Shown here piece after piece: positions 34,041-41,557 of a DNA stretch of 64,000 nt. The stretch is from Ga0077523 sp038324085 (GTDB taxonomy: Bacteria > Pseudomonadota > Gammaproteobacteria > Burkholderiales > Ga0077523). The first letter of the stretch is position 1; each line of letters begins with the position of its first letter. The position numbers and the translations under genes were made by a program. Where the stretch lies: positions 1 through 64,000 of the forward strand of contig JBBQHP010000013.1 of the NCBI GenBank assembly GCA_038324085.1, in the 5' to 3' direction. Under the pieces are notes generated by a model that was not told where the DNA came from, searched no databases, and was given only the letters and a program-made list of their open reading frames with translations.

Positions 34041-35854
34041 TTGCCGCCCGGAATCGCGAACACGGTGAGCGAACCGCCCAGATCCGTGTACTGGTTCAGC
34101 TCACGATATCCGCCCACGGCGCCGAGTCCGTCCGTGTCCTTGTCGAGACCTGCCGCCATGCCGATGCCGGCCCAGCCGCCGATGCCCGAATAGACGCCCA
34201 CGTATTGCTTGCCCTTGTGCTCGTAGGTGAAGACGTTGCCGATGATCCCGGAGGGCGTCTTGAACTTCCACAGCTCCTTCCCATCGCTCTTGCGCACGGC
34301 TTTCAGATAGCCCTCGAGCGTGCCGTAGAACACCAGGTTGCCGGCCGTGGCGAGGGCCCCGCTCCAGACCGAGAACTTCTCGGCCTTGGACCAGACGATC
34401 TTGCCGGCGCTCGCGTCCCAGGCGATGAAATTGCCCATGCCGCCATGGCTTCCCGGTGCCGGGTACATCGACAGCGTGGCGCCGACATACGGCTGACCTG
34501 CCGTGTACTCCACGGCGAACGGCTCGTAGTCCATGCACACGTGGTTGGTCGGCACGTAGAACAGCTTCGTATCCGGCGCGTAGGCCGCCGGCTGCTGGTC
34601 CTTGGTGCCGAGCGCAGCCGGGCAGACGCCCTTGGTGTTCACGTCGGGACCGTTCTGCGCGGTGCTGTACTTCGAAACCACCTGCGGCCGGCCGGTCTTC
34701 ATGTCGACCTTGGTGGCCCAGTTCACTGTCGGATCGTATTTCTCGGCGACCAGCAGCGCGCCGTTGGTGCGATCGAGCGTGTAGCCGAAGCCGTTGCGAT
34801 CGAAGTGCACCAGCGCCTTGGTCGGTTTGCCCTTGACGTTGAGGTCGGCGAGGATCATCTCGTTGATGCCGTCGAAATCCCACTCGTCGTACGGCGTCAT
34901 CTGATAGACCCACTTGACCTTGCCTGTGTCCACGTCGCGGGCCCAGATGCTCATGGACCACTTGTTGTCGCCGGGACGCTGCGCGGGGTTCCACGTGCTC
35001 GGATTGCCCGAGCCGTAGTACATCAGGTTCAGCGCCTTGTCGTAGCTGTACCAGCCCCAGGTGGTGCCGCCACCGATCTTCCACTGGTCTTCCTTCCAGG
35101 TCTTGAGCGACGAATCCGCTCCGACCGGTTGGACCTTGCCGTCCATCCAGGTGGTGGTCTTCTGGGGGTCGATCAGCATTTCCTCGTCCGGGCCGACGCT
35201 GTAGCCCTTCCAGGCGAGCGACCCGTCATTCAGGTTGTATGCCGCGATGAAGCCGCGCACGCCCCATTCGCCGCCGCTGATGCCGGTGATCACCTTGTCC
35301 TTGAAGATGTGCGGAGCGTTGGTGTTGACGGCGCCGAGCTTCGGATCGCCGTTCTTCACCGACCAGACGACCTTGCCGGTCTTCGCATCCAGCGCGACCA
35401 GCGTGCTGTCGGCCTGCTGCAGGATCACCTTGTTCTCGCCGTAGGCGACGCCGCGGTTGACGGTATCGCAACACATCTGTGGAATCACCGCCGGATCCTG
35501 CCTCGGCTCGTACTTCCACACGATCTTGTTGGTGTTGAGATCCATCGCGAACACCTTGTTCGGGAATGGCGAGTGGATGTACATCATGTCGCCGACGACG
35601 AGCGGCGAGCCTTCGTGGCCGCGCAGAACCCCGGTCGAAAACATCCACGCCACCTGCAGCTTGTTGACGTTCTTGTCGGTGACCTGCTTCAACTTGCTGT
35701 AGCGCTGGTTGTACATGTCGCCCGCCTGCATGGCCCAGTTCTTCGGGTCCGCGGTGAGCTTTTCTACGTCCGCGTTCGCCTGTGCCAGCAACGGTGTGGA
35801 AGCGACTACCGCGAGTGTCAGTGGAACCAGTACCTGTCTCAATCTGCGATTCAT
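34037..35854 (-). CDS. xoxF: XoxF, lanthanide-dependent PQQ methanol dehydrogenase
   Basis: A 605-residue periplasmic quinoprotein oxidising methanol to formaldehyde (signal peptide to about residue 25). Visible active-site residues are the vicinal disulfide C128-C129, metal ligands E196 and N284, catalytic D326 and, two residues on, D328 (WDFDG). The second Asp is the established signature of rare-earth-using XoxF enzymes, while calcium MxaF has Ala there. ATG 35854 follows GGAGGA. xoxG and xoxJ follow downstream, and the H4MPT genes that consume formaldehyde are adjacent. Confidence 0.95.
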   Translation of the reverse strand: MNRRLRQVLVPLTLAVVASTPLLAQANADVEKLTADPKNWAMQAGDMYNQRYSKLKQVTDKNVNKLQVAWMFSTGVLRGHEGSPLVVGDMMYIHSPFPNKVFAMDLNTNKIVWKYEPRQDPAVIPQMCCDTVNRGVAYGENKVILQQADSTLVALDAKTGKVVWSVKNGDPKLGAVNTNAPHIFKDKVITGISGGEWGVRGFIAAYNLNDGSLAWKGYSVGPDEEMLIDPQKTTTWMDGKVQPVGADSSLKTWKEDQWKIGGGTTWGWYSYDKALNLMYYGSGNPSTWNPAQRPGDNKWSMSIWARDVDTGKVKWVYQMTPYDEWDFDGINEMILADLNVKGKPTKALVHFDRNGFGYTLDRTNGALLVAEKYDPTVNWATKVDMKTGRPQVVSKYSTAQNGPDVNTKGVCPAALGTKDQQPAAYAPDTKLFYVPTNHVCMDYEPFAVEYTAGQPYVGATLSMYPAPGSHGGMGNFIAWDASAGKIVWSKAEKFSVWSGALATAGNLVFYGTLEGYLKAVRKSDGKELWKFKTPSGIIGNVFTYEHKGKQYVGVYSGIGGWAGIGMAAGLDKDTDGLGAVGGYRELNQYTDLGGSLTVFAIPGGN

Positions 35855-36061
35855 TGCGTTGGTCCTCCCGAGATGATGTATGAATATCGCGGCGACCCGG
35901 GTCATCGGGCTGCCACCTTTCATCGTCTGATACTGCCCCCGGTTCTTGCTCCACCGATGTCGCCGCGATGACGACAGCGCGAGGTCGGACACGCGCAGCT
36001 TTGCGCGCCGGCCCCGAGAGCCACGCAACTGCTGATCTACTTCCCAGGCAGGGACGTTTTG

Positions 36062-36113
36062 ATCTAAGCACAACGACCTGCCCGGGTCAACGCAGGACAA
36101 CCGAAGTTTGTCC
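36062..36113 (-). promoter_or_regulatory. candidate xoxF promoter with upstream palindrome
   Basis: In the 381-nt gene-free stretch 35855-36235, the minus strand has TTGACC (36085-36090) and TTAGAT (36062-36067) 17 nt apart. Just upstream lies the 19-nt imperfect palindrome GGACAACCGAAGTTTGTCC (36095-36113, plus-strand reading), well placed for an activator touching RNA polymerase. The leader to the xoxF ATG would be about 200 nt. The remainder of the stretch shows no gene. Confidence 0.45.
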
Positions 36114-36235
36114 AATCTTTCATAATGTTGCGATGCCGCAAGCGACTCTTCAGACGGCTCGTCTGCGAGAGGATTTCGGACTTGCCCTGACTGCGTTTCC
36201 AGAGTGCCGGACAGCCTCGGGCGCTGCATCCGGGG

Positions 36236-36808
36236 TCAGATTTTTTCTTGACGAAGTCCGCTTCGGAACTGCTCGACTCGCGCCGTCAGCCAGCACCAGG
36301 CTTCGCGCTCGACCGGTCCCGCGGTCTTCTCGACCGCGGTCGCGAGATAGGCGAGCTCGCTGTCGATCTTCGCCGCCGGCAGCAGGTCCAGGCGGCTCAC
36401 CAGGATCGCCGCCTCGATGACCGCGGCCTGGGCACGATTGAAACCATTCCAGCCCCGATGGACGGCGTCGGCGACGACGTCGCAGTAGAGGCGCGGCCGC
36501 TGCGGATCGTCGTCGACGCGTTGCAATTCCAGTTCCCGATGGCTGACCGCGCCGGTCAGGCGCACACCGGCGATTCGCTCGCAGGCGACGACGGGCCAGT
36601 CGCGGTGCCCGGTCAGGCAGCCTGCGAACACGCGCACGTCGTCCACCACGTTCACGGCAGCAACGCGCGAGGCGAGCACGTTGTCGAGCGTGCTCGACGG
36701 GCGGAACGGGGCCAGGACAATCTGCGCCCCTTCCAGGCGGATGCCCATCGGCGCGATGTGCACCCGGCCGTCGGGCGCCCGAGTCGTGACGACGGTCTCC
36801 CAGATCAT
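36236..36808 (-). CDS. DUF447 family protein of the H4MPT cluster
   Basis: A 190-residue cytoplasmic protein starting MIWETVVTTRAPDGRVHIAPMGI. The segment resembles the flavin-binding split-barrel start of DUF447 proteins found in archaea and in H4MPT-using bacteria, and LYCDVVADAVHRGWNGFNRAQAAVIEAAILVSRLDLL is also typical. Its start lies 13 nt after the DHPS-like gene stop, so it is the last gene of a four-gene minus-strand operon. Biochemical role not established; a flavin- or pterin-linked function is plausible. Confidence 0.72.
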   Translation of the reverse strand: MIWETVVTTRAPDGRVHIAPMGIRLEGAQIVLAPFRPSSTLDNVLASRVAAVNVVDDVRVFAGCLTGHRDWPVVACERIAGVRLTGAVSHRELELQRVDDDPQRPRLYCDVVADAVHRGWNGFNRAQAAVIEAAILVSRLDLLPAAKIDSELAYLATAVEKTAGPVEREAWCWLTARVEQFRSGLRQEKI

Positions 36809-36821
36809 CGGCGCACCCGGC

Positions 36822-38237
36822 TCACGAGCGCTTTCGCGCGCGTTTCGCGAGCGTGGTCCCCGCGGCCTTCTGGCGGAGCAGGTCCGGTTGCGCGGGTGCC
36901 GTGGCCGCACCCCAGTGCAATTCCTCGTCCTGCACGTAGCGCTTGCCGAGCTGCCATCCGACCTGGGCCCGCGCCAGCTCCACGCCCAGGTAGAACGCAT
37001 GGGCGGCGTCGTCCTCGAGACCGAGCGACGGCCAGAGCGCGAACGGGTCGGATGCGACGTGGTGGCCGTCGCGATTGAGTGCGTGCAACCCGTCCTCGGC
37101 CACCAGGACCCGGTAGTTCGGGTCGCGGACCGCCGCTGCCAGTTCGGCGATATCCGCCACGCCGTGCGGGAACGGGCGCTTCTCGTGCAACGCCATCAGC
37201 GCGTTCGAGATGTCCTTGGGCAACGCCCCCTCTTCGCGCGCCGCAAACATGATCCGGCGCGCGGCATCGGCTTCGCGTACGACGGAACGGGCGTGCTCGC
37301 TCACCGCCACGACCAGCACGGCGCCGACGTGCAGTTCGGAGGCGATCCCGAACAGGAGTGCGTTCATGCCCATCGTGTCTGCATGCGTGAGTTCCGTCAC
37401 GTTGCCGATGCCCATCATGATGGCGCAATCGGGCCGCGCCGCCCGCAATGCGTGGTAGCGCGCTATCGAATCGGTGAAGCCGAAATGGATCGGATCGAGG
37501 ATCGGGTCGGCCAGGTAATCGCGTCCGATGCGATCGAGCGCATCCATCGCGCGCAGCAGCGACGGCAGGTCACCGGGTTCGCGCGGGATCAGCACGGGTG
37601 TCGCGGCAACCTCTTCCGCGATCCAGAGCGTGTCCTCGCGCAGGCTGAGCAGAAAATCCGCGCCGGCACGAGCGCCACGCAACAATTCCTCCGGATCGAA
37701 CGAATCCACGCTCACCGCGAGCCCGAGCGATTTCAATCGCACCACCGCGTCCTCGAGGTGTGGAAACGGCGTCTGCGGCAGGCAGCCGAGGTCGATCACG
37801 TCGGCACCCTGCGCGAGGAATTCGCGGGCGCGCGCCTCGATTGCCGCCAGGGACAGCTGCGGCGCATCCACGATCTCCGTGAACATCTTCGCCTCGTAGC
37901 GCGAGAGATCATGCTTCGCTGCGACATGGCCGAAGAAACGCGGCAGATCGGCGAGTTCTTCCGGGCCGCGGACCACCGGAACCCCGAGGCGCGCGGCGAC
38001 GCGGTCCAGGTCACCGCGGCATCGTCCCGGCACCACGACGCGGTCGACGTCGTCGACACTGGGGAGGCGGCGCTCGATCATGTCCGCTGTCATGAGCGCG
38101 GCGACGCTCAAGCCGAGCTCCTGTATGCGCCACTCGAACGCCGGCGCCGGCAGGGATCCGAGGACGCGCCGCAGGCTCTTCTCCGCGAGCTTCCCGGTCA
38201 GGAACAGGATGCGCTCGCCCGGCACGAATGCGTCCAC
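36822..38237 (-). CDS. dihydropteroate synthase-like protein of H4MPT biosynthesis
   Basis: A 471-residue protein with an N-terminal DUF6513-type domain (RILFLTGKLAEKSLRRVL) and a central TIM-barrel related to dihydropteroate synthase (GADVIDLGCLPQTPFPHL, VSVDSFDPEELLRGARAGADFLLSL). Relatives occur only in organisms making methanopterin. In archaea they are proposed to join the pterin diphosphate to beta-RFAP, in place of p-aminobenzoate in folate synthesis. The beta-RFAP synthase gene is in the same cluster, which supports this role, though it remains inference here. Confidence 0.82.
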   Translation of the reverse strand: MDAFVPGERILFLTGKLAEKSLRRVLGSLPAPAFEWRIQELGLSVAALMTADMIERRLPSVDDVDRVVVPGRCRGDLDRVAARLGVPVVRGPEELADLPRFFGHVAAKHDLSRYEAKMFTEIVDAPQLSLAAIEARAREFLAQGADVIDLGCLPQTPFPHLEDAVVRLKSLGLAVSVDSFDPEELLRGARAGADFLLSLREDTLWIAEEVAATPVLIPREPGDLPSLLRAMDALDRIGRDYLADPILDPIHFGFTDSIARYHALRAARPDCAIMMGIGNVTELTHADTMGMNALLFGIASELHVGAVLVVAVSEHARSVVREADAARRIMFAAREEGALPKDISNALMALHEKRPFPHGVADIAELAAAVRDPNYRVLVAEDGLHALNRDGHHVASDPFALWPSLGLEDDAAHAFYLGVELARAQVGWQLGKRYVQDEELHWGAATAPAQPDLLRQKAAGTTLAKRARKRS

Positions 38238-38253
38238 GGGTGCAATCGCCGCG

Positions 38254-38835
38254 CTACTTCACCGCCAGCGGCGCGCCGGCATCGATCTCGCCCTGCCGCT
38301 GCGCCAGGCGCGCTTCGATGACCGTGCGTAGCGCTTCGAAGGTGTCGACGACCGTCACTCGATCGAATCCGGAAAGACGTCGCGTCGCGTCGAGATCCAC
38401 GGGCCGTGGATAGACCGTGACCCAGTCGCCGGGCGATTCGGTTTCCATGCGGGGCGCCGTGTCGCAAGCGAAGACGATGGACGGGATCCGGCACTTGCCC
38501 GCCTGCGCGAAGATGTTGGTGGGCAAGGTGTCGGAGATCCCCGCGACGCACTTCGCGACGGTGTTGGAGGTGGCCGGAGCGATCACTACCGTGTGGTAGT
38601 GGCCGTGGTAGAAAAGGCCCACCGGCGCCGCACTCGCCGTGTTGTCGCGGAAGATCCGGAAGCCCGCGCGCAATTCGGTCAGCGGATGGCCGTACATGTT
38701 CAGGACCTCTTCGCCGGCGCTCGACAGGAACAGATCCACGTCTGCGAGACTGTTGGCGAGTTCCAGGCACTCGCGCAGGAAATGGCCCGACCCGGTGAGT
38801 CCCCAGGCAAGGCGCGCGCGTTCCGGGCGATCCAT
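38254..38835 (-). CDS. dmrB: flavoprotein, probable dihydromethanopterin reductase (DmrB/AfpA-like)
   Basis: A 193-residue member of the flavin-dependent Dfp/UbiX superfamily: LAWGLTGSGHFLRECLELA at the N-terminus and the FMN-contact segment VVIAPATSNTVAKCVAGISDTLPTNIFAQAGK. DmrB-type proteins reduce 7,8-dihydromethanopterin to the active tetrahydro form as the last step of cofactor synthesis. The gene lies between the carbinolamine dehydratase and DHPS-like genes with gaps of 3 and 16 nt, consistent with this role. Confidence 0.8.
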   Translation of the reverse strand: MDRPERARLAWGLTGSGHFLRECLELANSLADVDLFLSSAGEEVLNMYGHPLTELRAGFRIFRDNTASAAPVGLFYHGHYHTVVIAPATSNTVAKCVAGISDTLPTNIFAQAGKCRIPSIVFACDTAPRMETESPGDWVTVYPRPVDLDATRRLSGFDRVTVVDTFEALRTVIEARLAQRQGEIDAGAPLAVK

Positions 38836-38838
38836 CCT

Positions 38839-39216
38839 TCAGTAGTCGTACTTCACGTAGCGGAAACGCTGGTCGTCGGCCGGGGTCCCCGTGAGCGCCC
38901 CACCGGCCTTGGCGGGCTGCCAGTGAACCACCTCCTCGATCTTCTGCGCGAGCTCGAAATCGCGGTCGGTGATGCCCTTGGCGTCGTGGCTCTGCAGCTT
39001 GACGATCACGAACGCGTACGAAACCGTGAGGTCCGGGTGATGCCACGCGGCCTCCGCGAGGTGGCCCACCGTGTTGACGACCATGAGCGTGCCCTTCCAG
39101 CCTTCCGTGCGGAACTTGCGGCGGATCCAGCCGTCCTCGAAATACCACTTCGGGAGATCCCGTTCGAGCCGCTGCTTGATCTCGGCTTCCGAGTAGGTGT
39201 CGTGCTGGTCTGCCAT
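38839..39216 (-). CDS. pterin-4a-carbinolamine dehydratase family protein
   Basis: A 125-residue PCD/DCoH protein with the active-site motif EAAWHHPDLTVSYAFVIVKL, including the paired His and the Pro-Asp, then SHDAKGITDRDFELAQKIE. Classical PCD recycles tetrahydrobiopterin during aromatic hydroxylation, but no hydroxylase is near. The gene instead starts the operon with the DmrB-like, DHPS-like and DUF447 genes, so it may act on an H4MPT-type pterin. It is divergent from the dihydroneopterin aldolase gene, 100 nt between starts. Confidence 0.85.
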   Translation of the reverse strand: MADQHDTYSEAEIKQRLERDLPKWYFEDGWIRRKFRTEGWKGTLMVVNTVGHLAEAAWHHPDLTVSYAFVIVKLQSHDAKGITDRDFELAQKIEEVVHWQPAKAGGALTGTPADDQRFRYVKYDY

Positions 39217-39316
39217 GGCGCTCGCTCCGCATCCGGTGGGTCCATCCGAACTTTACCCGATCGCTCCCGGGTGTAGCATCCCGCCACCGAGTTCAGAGAG
39301 ACGCCCGCGCTCCGAC

Positions 39317-39727
39317 ATGGACATGAACGAACCGCTGTCGCACCTTCACCCGCTGGTCTGGAACCACGAAGACGCGCGGGACGAGCGCTCGCTCTTCATC
39401 CGCGAACTGGTGGTGCCCGCGCACATCGGGGTCTATGCGGCGGAGCAGGGTCGTACGCAGCAACTGCGCTTCGACCTCGTCGTGACCCTGCAGCCCCCGT
39501 TCGATTGGCACGACCGCCTGGACGACGTGTTGAACTATGACGGGCTGCGCCAGGGCATCCTCGCGATCGTGGGCGCCGGCCACATCAACCTGCTGGAGAC
39601 GCTCGCGGAAAGAGTCGTCGAGCTCTGCTTCGGCTATGCGCAGGTGCAGGCGCTGCAACTGCGCATCTCGAAACTCGAAGCGCACAGCGACTGTCTGGTC
39701 GGCTACGAAACGCGCCGACACCGCTAG
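39317..39727 (+). CDS. dihydroneopterin aldolase-like protein
   Basis: A 136-residue FolB/FolX-like tunnel-fold protein. The core runs from SLFIRELVVPAHIGVYAAEQGRTQQLRFDL to LNYDGLRQGILAIV and LLETLAERVVELCF, with the catalytic Tyr/Lys regions recognisable. It would make 6-hydroxymethyldihydropterin for the H4MPT pterin arm. ATG 39317 is used, with a second in-frame ATG six nt on. It is the lone plus-strand gene between two minus-strand operons, and its end is 8 nt from that of fhcC. Confidence 0.82.
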   Translation: MDMNEPLSHLHPLVWNHEDARDERSLFIRELVVPAHIGVYAAEQGRTQQLRFDLVVTLQPPFDWHDRLDDVLNYDGLRQGILAIVGAGHINLLETLAERVVELCFGYAQVQALQLRISKLEAHSDCLVGYETRRHR

Positions 39728-39735
39728 CGGGCGGG

Positions 39736-40551
39736 TCATTCCCGCGCGATCAGGACTTCGCCCTTGCCGTCGCAGCCCAGATCGCCGAGCCAGCGCCCGA
39801 ACGGGCCGGCTCGCGCGAACTGCCTGAATGCGCGGCCGTGGCCCGACAGCGATTCGAGCAGCAACCGGATCGCGAGCAGGTCGTGGCGCCCGTTGCGATT
39901 GAACGTGGGCGGCAGCTGCGTCCGCGGCTCGTCGAACAGCAGGGTGCCGCGCCGCATCAGGTATCCCGGCATGATCCCCACCCGGCCCAGCACCACCAGG
40001 GTACCCGCCAGCATGCGGGCGGCGCAGTAGTCGCCCGCGGCGCCTTCCACCAGCAGCAGCCCGCGGCGCATCCGGTCTCCTGCGCGGTCGCCGACCCGGC
40101 CACGCACGACGATGGCCCCGCCACTCATGCCGCGCAGTTCGCCGGCCCGCCCCGAACCCGCGAAAGCGCCCGCGTCGCCCGTCACTTCGATCCGGCCCGC
40201 GCGCATTCCGGCGCCCACGTAGTCACCGGCATCGCCACGCACGGTGATCGAGCCGCCGCGCATCGCCTCCCCGGTGTAGTCACCGGCCACGCCGACGATG
40301 GTCAGCTCGCCCCCTTCGAGCCCGGCGCCGGCGCGAATCAGGCGGTCGTCGGCGCCGTCGATCACGATCCGGCTCGCGTCATCACCGCGGATGGCGAACA
40401 GATCGCCGACCTGCCAGGCTTCGTTCCATCCCTGCAACGCGATGGCGGCGATCTCCTTGCGCGTCCTGCCGGCGAGCGCGCTCGGGCGCAGTCCCGACAC
40501 GTCGATGGCGCTGGGCGGCGAGTGCCTCAGGGTGAAGCGCAGTGCGCTCAT
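39736..40551 (-). CDS. fhcC: formyltransferase/hydrolase complex subunit C
   Basis: A 271-residue subunit related to archaeal FwdC/FmdC and to the GXGXXXG domain of glutamate synthase. A right-handed beta-helix of tandem repeats (GDYTGEAMRGGSITVRGDAG, GDYVGAGMRAG, GDRAGDRMRRG, GDYCAARMLAG) spans residues about 85-200. It is the scaffold of the FhcABCD complex that releases formate from formyl-methanofuran. It is the last gene of the fhcB-A-D-C operon, 67 nt after fhcD. Confidence 0.92.
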   Translation of the reverse strand: MSALRFTLRHSPPSAIDVSGLRPSALAGRTRKEIAAIALQGWNEAWQVGDLFAIRGDDASRIVIDGADDRLIRAGAGLEGGELTIVGVAGDYTGEAMRGGSITVRGDAGDYVGAGMRAGRIEVTGDAGAFAGSGRAGELRGMSGGAIVVRGRVGDRAGDRMRRGLLLVEGAAGDYCAARMLAGTLVVLGRVGIMPGYLMRRGTLLFDEPRTQLPPTFNRNGRHDLLAIRLLLESLSGHGRAFRQFARAGPFGRWLGDLGCDGKGEVLIARE

Positions 40552-40618
40552 GCATGCCCCCGCGCCATTGCACGACGGTCCGCCGGGCCCAGGACTCGCA
40601 GCCGCGAATCGCCGGGGT

Positions 40619-41557
40619 TCACTCGAGCACCTGCCTGAGATGAAAGTGATGCGGGCCCAGCTTGCCGCCGTAGTTCCCGGCGGTGATGCCGATCACGCCC
40701 GCCCGCAGTCCACCCCGGCACGCCGCCATGATGCCTGCGCGCATGGCGCTGGCGATGCTCGGCGCATCGAGCCCGTCGATGACGATCTCCAGCACCGCGC
40801 CCACGCCCGCCGGCAGCGCCGAGCGCACCGCGCCCACGAGGGTCGGACAGTACGCATCGTTGGTCGAAGCGACCAGTGCCGGATATTTCGAGCCCACCTT
40901 CGACCCGGAGCGCACCACCCCGCCCGGGAACGGCAGGATCACGTTGCGTACCTTGCGCATCGCGCCGACTGCGCGCGCCGCCGCCGCGAGCGCCGCCGCC
41001 GCATCGGCCGCCAGGATCAGGAAATTGCCTCCGCCGATGCCTTTCACCAGACCGGCTTTCTCTTCGCATACGAACTCGCCATCCATCACCGGGATGCGCC
41101 AGTGGCGGCGGCCGCCGATCAGCTTCGAGATCTGCCAGCCGTCGCCGAAGTAGCGCAGCGCGCCGCCCAGGTTCAGCCATTCGTGGGCGATCGCCGGGGG
41201 CACGCCGTTGAACGCTGCCGTGCCCGGGCAGGTCAGCACGCACTGGCCGGTGCGACGCTCCAGGTGCTTCTGCAGATCCTTGCTCGACATCGCGAAGATC
41301 AGGATGGCGACGCCGGGTCGGCCGTCCGGCGTCTCGCCCGGTGCCAGATCGCGCTCGATGCCGGCCTCGCAGCCGCAAGCGATCACCGAGGTCGCGAAAC
41401 CCGTGGCCGAGACCGCCGCATGCCTCGCCCACGTGCGATCGTCCGCCGTGATGACGAGCCGCGTCGCGCGCATGCCGAAAGCCTCGGCGAACGTGTCCTC
41501 GATGGCGACGCCGTCGATGGCCAGCGCGCCCGCCACGTCACCGTTCCCGGCAGTCAT
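40619..41557 (-). CDS. fhcD: formylmethanofuran-tetrahydromethanopterin formyltransferase (Ftr)
   Basis: A 312-residue enzyme moving the formyl group from formyl-H4MPT to methanofuran. The sequence follows archaeal Ftr from IEDTFAEAFGMRATRLVIT through GCEAGIERDLAPGETPDGRPG and the C-terminal GVIGITAGNYGGKLGPHHFHL. It forms the Fhc complex with subunits A, B and C. Its 5' end overlaps the 3' end of fhcA by 20 nt, showing coupled translation. Confidence 0.95.
   Translation of the reverse strand: MTAGNGDVAGALAIDGVAIEDTFAEAFGMRATRLVITADDRTWARHAAVSATGFATSVIACGCEAGIERDLAPGETPDGRPGVAILIFAMSSKDLQKHLERRTGQCVLTCPGTAAFNGVPPAIAHEWLNLGGALRYFGDGWQISKLIGGRRHWRIPVMDGEFVCEEKAGLVKGIGGGNFLILAADAAAALAAAARAVGAMRKVRNVILPFPGGVVRSGSKVGSKYPALVASTNDAYCPTLVGAVRSALPAGVGAVLEIVIDGLDAPSIASAMRAGIMAACRGGLRAGVIGITAGNYGGKLGPHHFHLRQVLE

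Noticed and set aside
34205..35971. Plus-strand open frame of 588 codons
   Set aside because: It lies opposite xoxF and has a His/Val/Arg-rich translation typical of shadow frames, with no recognisable domain.
35855..36229. N-terminal extension of xoxF to 36229
   Set aside because: The extra 125 residues have no similarity to XoxF and precede the signal peptide; GGAGGA supports ATG 35854.
36809..37000. N-terminal extension of the DUF447 gene
   Set aside because: It overlaps the DHPS-like gene and is basic low-complexity; the family start is at 36808.
36681..38321. Plus-strand open frame of 546 codons
   Set aside because: Opposite the DHPS-like gene and shows the composition of a shadow frame.
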